Below the pieces are notes generated by a model that worked only from the letters and a program-made list of their open reading frames with translations, had not been told where the DNA came from and searched no databases. From Flavobacterium ginsenosidimutans (lineage in GTDB: Bacteria > Bacteroidota > Bacteroidia > Flavobacteriales > Flavobacteriaceae), in the NCBI RefSeq assembly GCF_003254625.1, contig NZ_QJRJ01000082.1, forward strand, positions 434,001 to 498,000: a stretch of DNA of 64,000 bases, in the 5' to 3' direction. Of the stretch, positions 43,584 to 52,719 are shown in pieces. How positions within the stretch are numbered: position 1 is the stretch's first letter; the number at the start of each line of letters is the position of its first letter. The position numbers were made by a program, and so were the translations under genes.

Positions 43584-44768
43584 TTAAAGGGTTGCTATAT
43601 CAATTACATAACGATATCGGGCTTCTTTGTTTACCACTTTATTCCATGCTTCGTTAATTTCTGATGCTTTAATTATTTCAATCTGCGGATATATCTTATT
43701 TTGCGCGCAATGATTCATCACTTCCTGCGTTTCGGGAATACCTCCAATTAGTGAGGCATTAAAATTGACACGGCTAAAAAAGAACTTAGCATTATCTATT
43801 TTAAATTCCCCATTAATAGGCTGGCCAACTTGCGTAAAACTGCCATAAGGCTTTACGCATTCTGCATAGTCAGAAAGCTCGTAAGCATACGGAATAGTTG
43901 ATATCATATAATCGAGTTTTCCTTTATATGGCTTTAGTTTATCAATAGAATCTACTACGATCACTTCTTTAGCTCCAAAATCTAAAATATCCTGACGTTT
44001 ACTTTCGCTTGTTGTAAAAGCATAAACTTCAGCACCTTTTGCCACAGCAAGTTTTATTGCAAGATGTCCTAAACCGCCAATTCCTGCTACACCAATTTTA
44101 TCTCCTTTCAGGAAATTAGCTTTCATTAAAGGCGAATAAGTGGTAATGCCTGCACAAAGCAAAGGCGCCGCATTTTGAAGACTAATATTCTCCGGTATTT
44201 TAATAGCAAAATGCTCTCTTACAACAATATTATTGGCATAACCGCCTTGGGTAATTCCTGATGGAGAGGTCTTGTCTGATGCTCCGTATGTTCCTACCAT
44301 TCCTGTGGTTTCGCAATGATGCTCTTCGCCATTTTTACAGCTAATGCATTCCATGCAGCTGTCAACCATACAGCCTACGCCAGCTTTGTCTCCCACTTTA
44401 AATTTAGTGACATTTTTACCAATAGCAGTTACAATTCCGGCAATCTCATGTCCGGGAACCTGCGGATAAACCTGTTTGCCCCAATGGCCTTTTATAGTAT
44501 GAATATCTGAATGGCAGATTCCTGAAAATTTTATATCAATAAGCATATCATTATCTCCAACTGCACGGCGTTCAAAATTCCATACTGCTAAGTTACTATT
44601 TGTATCACGACCTGCATATCCTTTTGTTTTTATATTTGGGCTCATAAATTCTGTTTTATCTGGTTGTGCGAAAAGCTGTAATGGTCCTGCAAACAATAGT
44701 CCAGAACCAGCAATAGCAGTCTGTTTAATAAATATTCTTCTAGATGGATTATTTTTCTTTTCCTCCAT
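43584..44768 (-). CDS. Exported zinc alcohol dehydrogenase with Tat signal
   Basis: A medium-chain NAD(P)-dependent alcohol dehydrogenase of the cinnamyl-alcohol/YahK type, about 394 residues from ATG 44768 (the 5-residue longer frame starts at TTG; its numbering is used). A twin-arginine signal (SRRIFIKQTA, 14-23) is unusual for this cytosolic family. Catalytic zinc ligands: C90-H91-x-D93 and H112-E113 and the Cys of PLLCAGITTY; structural zinc: C143, C146, C149, C157. The NADP fold GIGGLGHLAIKL follows. Its start lies inside the upstream ABM gene (20-nt overlap). Confidence 0.88.
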   Translation of the reverse strand: MEEKKNNPSRRIFIKQTAIAGSGLLFAGPLQLFAQPDKTEFMSPNIKTKGYAGRDTNSNLAVWNFERRAVGDNDMLIDIKFSGICHSDIHTIKGHWGKQVYPQVPGHEIAGIVTAIGKNVTKFKVGDKAGVGCMVDSCMECISCKNGEEHHCETTGMVGTYGASDKTSPSGITQGGYANNIVVREHFAIKIPENISLQNAAPLLCAGITTYSPLMKANFLKGDKIGVAGIGGLGHLAIKLAVAKGAEVYAFTTSESKRQDILDFGAKEVIVVDSIDKLKPYKGKLDYMISTIPYAYELSDYAECVKPYGSFTQVGQPINGEFKIDNAKFFFSRVNFNASLIGGIPETQEVMNHCAQNKIYPQIEIIKASEINEAWNKVVNKEARYRYVIDIATL

Positions 44769-45183
44769 ACGATTTATTTTCAATTAATTCAGGTTTAATC
44801 TCAAGGGCAATAGGAGAGACCTCTATAAGTTCTAAAGATTTAACCATTTTTAATGTTCCGCTTTTGTACTTAAGAAAATGCGGTGTTTTTAAATGTATCT
44901 GATACGCTTCTTCACTGGCATATACCTCAAAAACGGTAACCAATTCCGGCTGTTTTTTATCATAGACGGCCTCAAGTGCGAGTACTCCGGATTCGACCTT
45001 AACGGCAGTTTCTGCATGCTCAGCAAGTGCTGTTATATATTCATTTAGAAAAGAAGGATAAACTTCTATTTTGGCAATCCGTATTTTTCTTTTATCCTGT
45101 TGCGCAAAAATTTTTGTATTGCCAATGGTAAATATCATGATGCTGAAAATTAGTATTTTGATTAATAAAAGTTTAGTTTTCAT
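44749..45183 (-). CDS. Exported antibiotic biosynthesis monooxygenase (ABM) domain protein
   Basis: A 144-residue protein with signal peptide (to about IFAQQ) and one ABM domain (35-130): RIAKIEVYPSFLNEYITALA, GVLALEAVYDKKQPELVTVF and YQIHLKTPHFLKYKSGT are YgiN-like. Such dimeric alpha+beta barrels oxidise quinols or bind haem-like molecules without cofactor. It precedes and overlaps the Tat-exported dehydrogenase, so both probably act in the periplasm. Confidence 0.83.
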   Translation of the reverse strand: MKTKLLLIKILIFSIMIFTIGNTKIFAQQDKRKIRIAKIEVYPSFLNEYITALAEHAETAVKVESGVLALEAVYDKKQPELVTVFEVYASEEAYQIHLKTPHFLKYKSGTLKMVKSLELIEVSPIALEIKPELIENKSYGGKEK

Positions 45184-45230
45184 AGAATAGAATTTACTGT
45201 TGGTTAATCTTTATTGTTTTCGATTTTTGT

Positions 45231-45941
45231 TTATTGCTTTTTTGCAGCTAACACCTTTTCTAATGCCTGACGCGCTAACTCTCCTTGCATTTTATTGATT
45301 TTTTCATCAATTACCGAAAAAGTTTCTATTAATTGATTTTCAGTAATACCTGTATTTAAGCCTATGCCAATATGTGCCTGCAATTGTGGCTCTACACCAG
45401 TCATGGCAGCCAATGCAGCAATAGTAATAAGTTCGCGCTGCTGGTAGTTAAGAACGTCACGGCTAAAAATATCTGCAAACAGATGCTCCTTTAAAAAAAC
45501 ATCAATAGCAGGTGCAAAAGCATTTGCGCCGCTAAGCGTTTTTTCTTCTCTGTGCGTTAGTTTTTGTAAAGTATTTTTTCCTGTCTGATACTTTTGGTTA
45601 TCATTTATCGGGGATGCGTCATTGCCTACAATATCTTTTTTGCCGTTAGCTGTTCGTTCATCGACAACAGCCATAAAGGTATTAATAGCGTTAAGGCTTC
45701 TAGGGAAACCACAATAAGCATAAAGCTGTACCAATTCTTCTTTAATCTCATTAATGGTTAGTCCGTTATCGAGACCTGTATTTAACTCCATTTTTAATTG
45801 ATCGAGGCTGCCCGTCGCAGTCAATGCTGATATACTAACAATACTCTTTTGTTTAGAGTCTAAATTTTGATTGTCCATCTTGTTTTGTGCTTTAATGTTT
45901 GTTATAAGAATAAAAACGGCTAAAGAGAATAGAGTTTTCAT
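45231..45941 (-). CDS. Exported double carboxymuconolactone decarboxylase-like protein
   Basis: A 236-residue protein with a short signal peptide (ending IKAQ) and two CMD/AhpD-like helical domains: one around NTGLDNGLTINEIKEELVQL, AYCGFPRSLNAI, and one around RELITIAALAAMTGVEPQL, HIGIGLNTGITENQL. The AhpD CxxC pair is not seen (YAYCGFPR has one Cys), so peroxidase activity is doubtful. Part of the AraC-linked oxidoreductase cluster. Confidence 0.83.
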   Translation of the reverse strand: MKTLFSLAVFILITNIKAQNKMDNQNLDSKQKSIVSISALTATGSLDQLKMELNTGLDNGLTINEIKEELVQLYAYCGFPRSLNAINTFMAVVDERTANGKKDIVGNDASPINDNQKYQTGKNTLQKLTHREEKTLSGANAFAPAIDVFLKEHLFADIFSRDVLNYQQRELITIAALAAMTGVEPQLQAHIGIGLNTGITENQLIETFSVIDEKINKMQGELARQALEKVLAAKKQ

Positions 45942-45951
45942 AGAAATAAGT

Positions 45952-46422
45952 TTAGTTATTACTTCTGAGACCGTTGTATTCCTGATCTGTTACTGGTCTC
46001 AGCCAAGTTACCACGCCTTTATCTGCATTCGGATTTATAGAAATATGTGTCATCGAACTTCCGGGCGAAGCACCATGCCAATGCTCTACATTTGGCGGAC
46101 AGATAATTACTTCGCCCTTATGAAAAACCCGAATCAGTTTTCCTTTTTCCTGGGTGTAGCCGATGCCGTCGGTAACTAAAAGGATTTGACCTGCATTATG
46201 TGTATGCCAATAGCTGCGGGCACCAGCTTCGAAAGTTACATTTCCGGCAACAAGATTAAAAATACTATCTTTGGCCACAAGCTGCTGTACCCAAACTACT
46301 CCCGTAAAGTTAGCTGTTATTTGCTTGCCTTTAGTAAAGATTGTAGTTGAATGATTTTGCTGTGACCAGCTATTCAGTTGAAAAAATAGAACTACTATAA
46401 ATGATAAAAGTATTTTTCTCAT
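45952..46422 (-). CDS. Exported cupin-domain protein
   Basis: A 156-residue cupin with signal peptide (ending NSWSQQ). Metal-site residues appear at SYWHTHNAGQILLVTDGIGY and EHWHGASPGS. It is the exported counterpart of the cytosolic cupin at 43162-43572, with matching C-termini (VTWLRPVTDQEYN). It is 10 nt from the CMD gene, in one operon with it. Confidence 0.83.
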   Translation of the reverse strand: MRKILLSFIVVLFFQLNSWSQQNHSTTIFTKGKQITANFTGVVWVQQLVAKDSIFNLVAGNVTFEAGARSYWHTHNAGQILLVTDGIGYTQEKGKLIRVFHKGEVIICPPNVEHWHGASPGSSMTHISINPNADKGVVTWLRPVTDQEYNGLRSNN

Positions 46423-46440
46423 CGGAATTTGTTTAAAATA

Positions 46441-47199
46441 TTATACAGTTAAACCTCCATCTACTACCAAATTGTGTCCTACAACCATTCTGGCATCATC
46501 ACTGCAAAGAAAAATTACAGTACTTGCAATTTCTTCAGGAAGTCCTAATCTGCCGATAGGCACCATTTCCAGCATACCATCTAATGCTTCTTTTTGTCCG
46601 GCCGCGATCATTTGATCAGACATTGAGGTTTGAAAAAGACCTGGACTTACACTATTGATTCGAATTCCTCGACTGGCATATTCTACAGCAGCACTTTTGG
46701 TTAAACCTATAACGCCATGTTTTGCACCATGATATACACCACGCTGAGCACCCGCACGAATCCCACCGATAGAAGAACAGTTTACAATTGCACCACTTCC
46801 TTGTTTGCGCATATATTGAAGTTCATATTTCATACAACTCCATACCCCCTGATAGTTGATACTAGTTACACGATTAAAATCTTCCAAGGTCTGGTCTGCA
46901 GCTTCTGCCAATTCATTTTGAACTCCTGCATTGTTATACGCGTAGTCTAAACCTCCGAATGTGGCGATAGTTTTAATTACCATTGATTCTACTTCTTTAT
47001 CGTTAGACACATCGCATTGTATAGCAACTGTGTTGTATCCTTCCGCTGCAAGTTTTTCAGCAGCTTCTTTAACATGTTTTTCATTCCAGTCTACAAGAGC
47101 AACAGAAGCTCCTTGTTGTGCAAATGCTCTTGCAGTTGCAAATCCTAATCCTGATGCAGCACCGGTCACTAATGCCACTTTTCCATTCATTTTATTCAT
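46441..47199 (-). CDS. SDR-family oxidoreductase heading the AraC-linked cluster
   Basis: A 252-residue short-chain dehydrogenase with TGAASGLG (residues 12-19), Asp after beta-2 (ALVDWN, favouring NAD), NNAGVQ, NCSSIGGI with catalytic Ser, YHGAKHG (Tyr/Lys) and terminal VVDGGLTV. Cytosolic. It is the first gene of a minus-strand operon of SDR, cupin, CMD, ABM, dehydrogenase and cupin, divergent from an AraC regulator. ATG 47190 is an alternative start. Confidence 0.88.
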   Translation of the reverse strand: MNKMNGKVALVTGAASGLGFATARAFAQQGASVALVDWNEKHVKEAAEKLAAEGYNTVAIQCDVSNDKEVESMVIKTIATFGGLDYAYNNAGVQNELAEAADQTLEDFNRVTSINYQGVWSCMKYELQYMRKQGSGAIVNCSSIGGIRAGAQRGVYHGAKHGVIGLTKSAAVEYASRGIRINSVSPGLFQTSMSDQMIAAGQKEALDGMLEMVPIGRLGLPEEIASTVIFLCSDDARMVVGHNLVVDGGLTV

Positions 47200-47331
47200 G
47201 ATTTCTTTCTTAAATTATTTACAATGCAAAGTTCAGGCTGTTACGGTTGTGAAAACTTATACAAAATACAGATTCACATACCATTTTTACAGGTTTGGCC
47301 TTGGGATTTAAAATAGGTTGATTAATTGCTC

Positions 47332-47339
47332 TAAATTTG
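47332..47339 (+). promoter_or_regulatory. Flavobacterial -7 box for araC-type gene
   Basis: TAAATTTG fits TAnnTTTG and lies 23 nt before the AraC start, in the 162-nt divergent region with the SDR operon. Confidence 0.5.
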
Positions 47340-47361
47340 TTTAGATTTTAAAAGAAAAGTT

Positions 47362-48258
47362 ATGGAAAAGATACAAAGAATTGATACTGTGAGTGAACAT
47401 GATACTTTTTATCATAAAGAAAATCTGCATCCACTTGTTAGTGTCATTGATTTTAGTGAAACATTCCCCGAGGTTTATGCATCACGTATGAGTTTTGGTT
47501 TTTATGCAGTTTATTTAAAAGATGTTCAGTGTGGTGACCTTAAATACGGACGCAGTACCTATGATTATCAGGACAAAACATTAGTGTTTGTAGCACCCGG
47601 ACAAATTATTAATGTAAATATTGATGAAAATTACAAACCTCAGGGCTTTGCTTTATTATTTCATCCTGACCTAATACACGGAACAGCACTTGGCAGGCAT
47701 ATTGATGATTATTCGTTTTTTTCGTATGAATCCAGAGAAGCTTTACATTTATCTGAAAAAGAAAGAAAGATTGTACTTGATTGTTTTGATAAAATTAAAT
47801 ATGAATTGGAGCAGGGAACAGATAAGCACAGTAAAAAACTAATTGCGGCAAACATTGAATTGTTCCTTGATTATTGCGTTCGTTTTTATGATAGACAGTT
47901 TATAACACGTAATGATGCAAACCGTACTAACATTGAAAAATTTGATAACCTGTTAAAAGATTATTTCAATTCAGACAAGCCGCAGACTATCGGATTGCCC
48001 AGTGTTGCTTATTGTGCAGAACAATTGTTTCTTTCGCCTAACTATTTTGGAGATATGGTTAAAAAAGAAACCGGTAAAACGGCAATGGAATATATTCATT
48101 TGAAAATCGTGGACCTTGCAAAAGAAAGAATTATGGATGCAAGCAAGTCTGTAAGTGAAATTGCTTATGAATTAGGTTTTAAGTATCCACAGCATTTTAC
48201 GCGATCATTTAAAAAGATTACGGGATATTCACCGTTGGAGTACAGATCGCTAAATTAA
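47362..48258 (+). CDS. AraC-family regulator of the oxidoreductase/cupin cluster
   Basis: A 298-residue regulator. Residues 30-180 hold a cupin-like sensory domain (LVFVAPGQIINVNID, GFALLFHPDLIHG). Residues 195-298 form the AraC double helix-turn-helix: YCAEQLFLSPNYFGDMVKKE, then SVSEIAYELGFKYPQHFTRS and FKKITGYSPLEYR. It is divergent from the SDR-headed operon and most likely activates it; this arrangement with cupin and CMD genes is common. Inducer unknown. Confidence 0.88.
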   Translation: MEKIQRIDTVSEHDTFYHKENLHPLVSVIDFSETFPEVYASRMSFGFYAVYLKDVQCGDLKYGRSTYDYQDKTLVFVAPGQIINVNIDENYKPQGFALLFHPDLIHGTALGRHIDDYSFFSYESREALHLSEKERKIVLDCFDKIKYELEQGTDKHSKKLIAANIELFLDYCVRFYDRQFITRNDANRTNIEKFDNLLKDYFNSDKPQTIGLPSVAYCAEQLFLSPNYFGDMVKKETGKTAMEYIHLKIVDLAKERIMDASKSVSEIAYELGFKYPQHFTRSFKKITGYSPLEYRSLN

Positions 48259-48446
48259 TTAAATTTAAAATTTAAGACTTTTATTGGATGAATTTTTGTT
48301 AAGTTAAAGATAGTTGGTGTTTGTATAATGCTGTATTAGAGTGTTTAAGTTTGGTTTGAATCCAGTCAAGTCAACCTTACTGGATTAACAAATCTCTTAT
48401 TTTTGTAAGTTAAAGCGGGTTAAATTATATGAAAAAAGCATAAAAA

Positions 48447-48615
48447 AAACGCTAAAACTGATGTTTTAACGTTTTTTTAAGAGTGACCTCAACGGGACAA
48501 ATTACAACATCATTTTTGGATGATTTGAAGAAATTGGCTTACTACATGTAATGTTTGTCTTTCATTGGCTTTAGAGTTTTGGTTTAGATGTACTGTTGGG
48601 GATTGAAGCAAAAAT
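48447..48615 (+). repeat. Terminator hairpin and dispersed repeat, copy D, in a gene-free gap
   Basis: The 48259-48832 gap has no gene. A hairpin (AACGCTAAAAC/GTTTTAACGTT, one mismatch) with a T run at 48447-48480 can end the AraC transcript. GTGACCTCAACGGGACAAAT follows, then FLDDLKKLAYYM-stop text and TTGGTTTAGATG. It aligns with 17567-17725 throughout. From 48620 to 48780 only AT-rich sequence is seen. Confidence 0.75.
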
Positions 48616-48785
48616 ATATTTAGTTTTATGTATTATTTTACCAAAAATAAAAAGAGACAGCCTTAATCTTTTGCAAAAAAAAGATATCAATTCCTTATAT
48701 TTAAAGTTTTGAGCTGGCAATAAAATGGTAATCAAAATCTCTAATACAATTGACTATTACTATTTTGTCGCATAGTAATTATATA

Positions 48786-48809
48786 AAAAGCCCTGAAATT
48801 TCAGGGCTT
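48786..48809 (-). terminator. Terminator after fasciclin gene
   Basis: AAGCCCTGAAA/TTTCAGGGCTT is a perfect 11-bp inverted repeat followed on the minus strand by a T run. Confidence 0.78.
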
Positions 48810-48832
48810 AATTGTAATTTATTTTCAGCAAA

Positions 48833-49387
48833 CTACATTTTTGGAAGCAGTACTGCGTCCACTACATGTATGACACCATTAGATTGATTTACATCTGAAA
48901 TTGTAACTTTAGCTTTATTGCCACTTTCGTCACTAATGTACAAATCTTTTCCATCCATCCAGGCAGTTAGAGTTCCGCCGCTAACTGTTTTTAAAGAAGC
49001 TTTTCCTTTACCAGCTTTTATTGCTTTTGCAATATCAGAACTATTCATTTTACCGGCCACTACATGATATGTCAATATAGTTTGTAATGATTTAATATTC
49101 TCAGGTTTCAATAATGTTTCAACAGTTCCAGCCGGCAATTTACTAAATGCTTCATTTGTTGGTGCAAAAACAGTAAATGGGCCTTTACCTTGTAAAGTTT
49201 CAACTAATCCTGCTGCTTTTACTGCTGCTACCAAGGTGGTATGATCCTTTGAGTTTACCGCATTTTCTATAATATTTTTATTAGGATACATAGCTGCTCC
49301 ACCAACCATTACTGTTTTTTGTGCAAATGATGTCAATCCAAATCCTAATGCCAGGATTGCTGCTGCTAAAAATTTTCTAGTTTTCAT
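48833..49387 (-). CDS. Exported fasciclin-domain protein
   Basis: A 184-residue secreted protein with signal peptide (ending LTSFAQK) and one FAS1 domain (residues 40-184): STTLVAAVKAAGLVETLQG-type H1 region, GPFTVFAPTNEAFSKLPAGT, LTYHVVAGKM and VIHVVDAVLLP (YH and H2 motifs). FAS1 proteins mediate adhesion or envelope stability. In flavobacteria they are often controlled by an ECF sigma with an RskA-type anti-sigma; such a pair lies at 58.1-59.4 kb. Confidence 0.9.
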   Translation of the reverse strand: MKTRKFLAAAILALGFGLTSFAQKTVMVGGAAMYPNKNIIENAVNSKDHTTLVAAVKAAGLVETLQGKGPFTVFAPTNEAFSKLPAGTVETLLKPENIKSLQTILTYHVVAGKMNSSDIAKAIKAGKGKASLKTVSGGTLTAWMDGKDLYISDESGNKAKVTISDVNQSNGVIHVVDAVLLPKM

Positions 49388-49535
49388 AATTACTTTTTTT
49401 AAGTTATAAAGTCATTTACGCTTTAATATTCTTTTTGGTTTTAAAAGAGGTAAAAAAATAAATTAAAATGAATACAAGAGGCGAATTGATATATTAATAA
49501 TGAAAGCTCCAATATTCCCTATTGTTATTTTAGCA

Positions 49536-50549
49536 TTATTCAGCCCACTCATTAATCCAGTTGCTAACAGTCTGGCACCACTTCTGGTCGTCATTCAAAC
49601 AGGGAATAGCCAGGAAATTTTCCCCTCCATTTTTCTCAAAATCTTCTTTGGCGCGCATGGCGATTTCTTCGAGCGTTTCTAAACAATCCGAAACGAAAGC
49701 AGGTGTTACAACAGCCAGATTTTTAATTCCTTTTGCCGGCATTTTGTCAATTTCAATATCAGTATAAGGCTCTAACCATTTATCTCCCGCCAAACGCGAT
49801 TGAAATGTCAGACTGTATTTATCTTCGGGAAGCCCTAATAATTTTACAACTTGCCTTGTTGTTTCGTAACATTGGTGACGATAACAGAAATCGTGTGCCG
49901 GAGATGGCGCACTGCAACAAGAACCGTCAATTTTACAATGTGATTTTGTAACGTCGGTTTTGCGAATGTGACGCTCTGGAATTCCGTGATAAGAAAACAA
50001 CAAATGATCATATTCAAAACCAACTAAATGTTTTTGAATTGAATCTGCCAAATTCTTGATGTAATCCGGTTTGTTATAAAATGCCGGAACATCAGTAAAT
50101 GTAATGTGTGGAAACTTCTTCTTGCGGATTTCTTCGGCCTTTACCAAAATAGTCAAAGTCGAAGCCATTGCATATTGCGGATACAGCGGAAAAAGCAGTA
50201 CTTCAGTAACGCCTTTATCATGCAATTGCTGGAGTCCTTTCTCGATTGTCATGCTTCCGTAACGCATTGCAAGTTCAACCGGTACATTTACTAAAGTCTG
50301 TACTTTTTTCTGCATTCTTTCTGAAAGAACAACTAATGGAGAACCTTCTTCCCACCAGATTTTCGCATAAGCGTGCGCAGATTCTTCTGGCCTTTTTCTT
50401 AAAATAATGCCGCGAACCAATAAAACTCTCAATAAATACGGAACATCGATCACGTATTTATCCATTAAAAATTCATCTAAATACGGTTTAACATCTTTTG
50501 GTGCGGGACTTTCGGGAGATCCCAAATTTACTAATAATACGCCTTTCAT
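49536..50549 (-). CDS. hemH: Ferrochelatase
   Basis: Inserts Fe2+ into protoporphyrin (or coproporphyrin) in the last steps of haem synthesis. About 337 residues from ATG 50549 (MKGVLLVNLGSPESP); the longer frame from 50609 overlaps a promoter box. Family motifs are KPYLDEFLMDKYV, the catalytic-His loop FSYHGIPERHIRK, and the C-terminal VVTPAFVSDCLETLEEI. A Cys-rich insert (HCKIDGSCCSAPSPAHDFC) is typical of the Bacteroidota form. It follows an AraC gene but has its own promoter. Confidence 0.93.
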   Translation of the reverse strand: MKGVLLVNLGSPESPAPKDVKPYLDEFLMDKYVIDVPYLLRVLLVRGIILRKRPEESAHAYAKIWWEEGSPLVVLSERMQKKVQTLVNVPVELAMRYGSMTIEKGLQQLHDKGVTEVLLFPLYPQYAMASTLTILVKAEEIRKKKFPHITFTDVPAFYNKPDYIKNLADSIQKHLVGFEYDHLLFSYHGIPERHIRKTDVTKSHCKIDGSCCSAPSPAHDFCYRHQCYETTRQVVKLLGLPEDKYSLTFQSRLAGDKWLEPYTDIEIDKMPAKGIKNLAVVTPAFVSDCLETLEEIAMRAKEDFEKNGGENFLAIPCLNDDQKWCQTVSNWINEWAE

Positions 50550-50606
50550 TATCGTTTTTGTTTTAATTTTCCTCAAACTCATTACTTGTTGCTTCTTAAA
50601 ATTAAT

Positions 50607-50614
50607 CAAATATA
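50607..50614 (-). promoter_or_regulatory. Flavobacterial -7 box for hemH
   Basis: TATATTTG on the minus strand fits TAnnTTTG; transcription would begin near 50600, about 50 nt before the ATG at 50549. It decides the hemH start. Confidence 0.55.
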
Positions 50615-50628
50615 TTTTTATTTATGCC

Positions 50629-51519
50629 TTAATCTATAAAAGCGAAACTGTTTTTATGATTGGTATTAATGGACATTATATATCTTTTTGGGGTTGTGGA
50701 AAATTTTTTCTTGAATCCCGCAATAAAGTGGCTTCCGGTGCTGTATCCTATTTTCAGCCCGACTTCATTTACATTGTAAGAACCGCTGTCCAATAGTTTT
50801 AAGGCGAAATCCATTTTGTAGTCAAACAGAAAACCGTATACCGTATCACCATAAATTTGTTTGAAGCCTGTTTTTAATTTTTTCATATTCAGCCCAATTT
50901 CATCTGCCAGCTGCTGCAGTCCTGGCGGTTCGGCCATATTGGCGATAAGTATTTCTCTGGCTTTTTTGATTTTCAGCACGTTATCTTCATCAGTCAAAAA
51001 TGGACATTGCACTGCGTTTGGATCTTCCATTTTATTGAAATACAGACTCAATAATTCATATGCTTTTCCTTTATAATAAAGGTTCTTTAGGGAAGGATGA
51101 AGGCTGTAATGAAACAGCTGGCTCAAAACAACAGCCATAGCAGGACTGATGTACCCTTCGGTATAATACTTTTTTTTCTTCTTATCGGGGCTTAAAATAG
51201 AAATATAATCTGCTTGAACGGAAAATAACGAGTGAAATTTATTAATCGAAACAATAACAGAAATCATCCATGAATTTGGAGAAAGTTCTAACTTAAGCAA
51301 TGACTGATGCTGCAGATTGCACAAAATCAGTGATTTTTCCTCTTTCAATTCTAATGTGCAATGATCCTGACTGGACAAAAAAAATGCATTGCCTTTTAGT
51401 GCGAAATGAAACTGTATCAGGCCGGCACCTATTTCGTGCTGTGCAGAAAAAGATTCTGAGCTGTCGTTCTGGAAACGGATAAGGGTAAGGCCGTCCTCAA
51501 TTTGTATTTCTTCCTCCAT
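50629..51519 (-). CDS. AraC-family regulator beside haem genes
   Basis: A 296-residue regulator with an N-terminal cupin-type sensing half and a C-terminal AraC domain (195-290): LQQLADEIGLNMKKLKTGFK, then YNVNEVGLKIGYSTGSHFIA and FKKKFSTTPKRYI. This form (residues KKLKTGFKQIYGDTVYGFLF) is like PchR/siderophore-type regulators, which respond to iron chelates. It lies between hemH and the YceI genes on the same strand, 48 nt after yceI, and may be read with them. Its target could be the haem or cytochrome genes; inference. Confidence 0.85.
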   Translation of the reverse strand: MEEEIQIEDGLTLIRFQNDSSESFSAQHEIGAGLIQFHFALKGNAFFLSSQDHCTLELKEEKSLILCNLQHQSLLKLELSPNSWMISVIVSINKFHSLFSVQADYISILSPDKKKKKYYTEGYISPAMAVVLSQLFHYSLHPSLKNLYYKGKAYELLSLYFNKMEDPNAVQCPFLTDEDNVLKIKKAREILIANMAEPPGLQQLADEIGLNMKKLKTGFKQIYGDTVYGFLFDYKMDFALKLLDSGSYNVNEVGLKIGYSTGSHFIAGFKKKFSTTPKRYIMSINTNHKNSFAFID

Positions 51520-51567
51520 TTTTTTGATATAAAAAATTATTGACTTTTCGAGATAGTTTCCAGCTGG

Positions 51568-52119
51568 TTATTGTTTATTGGCTTCTAAAACTGCGGCAAA
51601 CTGGATATTTATTTTATTGGAAAGCTTGCTTTTAACCAAATTTGGGATTTCGATATTAAAATCACTGGCATTTACGCTGAAATTACATGAAATGCTGACC
51701 CCTGATGGTGATCTGCTTATCTTTGCATCAGTATTTATATCCCTGGATTTACCGTGGAGTTGTAATTTGCCTTTAATGATAAAATCCTTAGCATCTGCGC
51801 TTAGGCTTTGAAGATCAAATCCTTCTATCTTTCCTTTAAATATGGCTTTTGGATATTGGTCACTTTCGATGTAATTTTCATTGAAGTGTTCTTCCATTAA
51901 GGCAACCTTAAACTGGAAACCTTTCATCAGGGCTAAACTTGCAATCTCTCCTGTTGCTGGATTCAAAACAAAAGTAACATTCCGATTCACTGCTTTAACT
52001 TCTTCAAAAGAAGGAACGGAAGCTTCAAAAATGACTTTTGCCGATTTACTGACCATTTTTTCTTGTGATACGCCAATGGCGCAAAGACACAGCATTGCAA
52101 TAAGTATTGTTTTTTTCAT
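51568..52119 (-). CDS. YceI-family periplasmic lipocalin, module 2a
   Basis: A 183-residue exported YceI protein (signal ending AIGVSQ). It carries the same hallmarks as its relatives at 33454 and 52166: VIFEASVPSFEEVKAVNRNV, FKVALMEEHFNENYIESDQY, AIFKGKIEGFDL and IKGKLQLHGKSRDI. Likely binds a lipid or quinone. It lies 46 nt after the second YceI gene, so the pair is a local duplication. Confidence 0.88.
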   Translation of the reverse strand: MKKTILIAMLCLCAIGVSQEKMVSKSAKVIFEASVPSFEEVKAVNRNVTFVLNPATGEIASLALMKGFQFKVALMEEHFNENYIESDQYPKAIFKGKIEGFDLQSLSADAKDFIIKGKLQLHGKSRDINTDAKISRSPSGVSISCNFSVNASDFNIEIPNLVKSKLSNKINIQFAAVLEANKQ

Positions 52120-52165
52120 TATTTCGCCTTTATTTTTTTATAAAATCATCCTGTTTTGCGCAGTC

Positions 52166-52705
52166 TTATTTTAAAACTGCAATAATTTGAATTTTGACTT
52201 TATTATCCAGTTTATATTTAATAAGCGCTGGAATCGGAATGTTAAAATCACTTGCATTTATTTCAAAATCAGATATAAGGGTGACTCTGGAACCCGATCT
52301 TGTAATTTTTGCATCGGCACTTATATCCTTGGATTTTCCATGCACTTCTAATTTTCCTTTTATGGTGTAATCTTTATAATCTTCAGTTAGATTTTTAATG
52401 TCGAATCCTTCTATTTGCCCTCTAAAAATAGCTTTTGGATACTTATCGGTTTCCATGTAATTTTCATTAAAATGTTCTTCCATCAATGCCATTTCAAATT
52501 CAAATCCTTTCATTAAAGCCAGACTTGCCACTTCTCCAGTTGCGGGATTCAAAACAAAAGTTACATTGCTGTTAGTTCCTGCAACCGGCTGAAAAGAAGG
52601 TACTGAAGCTTCCAGAGTTATTGTTGCAGATTTAGTTACTATTTTTTCCTGTGAAAAAACAATAAAAGAAGCCAATAGCATTGGCATTATTATGATTTTC
52701 TTCAT
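52166..52705 (-). CDS. YceI-family periplasmic lipocalin, module 2b
   Basis: About 179 residues from ATG 52705, 14 nt past the cytochrome stop; the longer frame from 52750 would overlap that gene. Signal peptide ends IVFSQ. Core text ITLEASVPSFQPVAGTNSNV, FEMALMEEHFNENYMETDKY and IKGKLEVHGKSKDI marks it as a close paralogue of 51568-52119. First YceI gene behind the cytochrome, as in module 1. Confidence 0.88.
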   Translation of the reverse strand: MKKIIIMPMLLASFIVFSQEKIVTKSATITLEASVPSFQPVAGTNSNVTFVLNPATGEVASLALMKGFEFEMALMEEHFNENYMETDKYPKAIFRGQIEGFDIKNLTEDYKDYTIKGKLEVHGKSKDISADAKITRSGSRVTLISDFEINASDFNIPIPALIKYKLDNKVKIQIIAVLK

Positions 52706-52719
52706 GTTGCTGTTATAGA

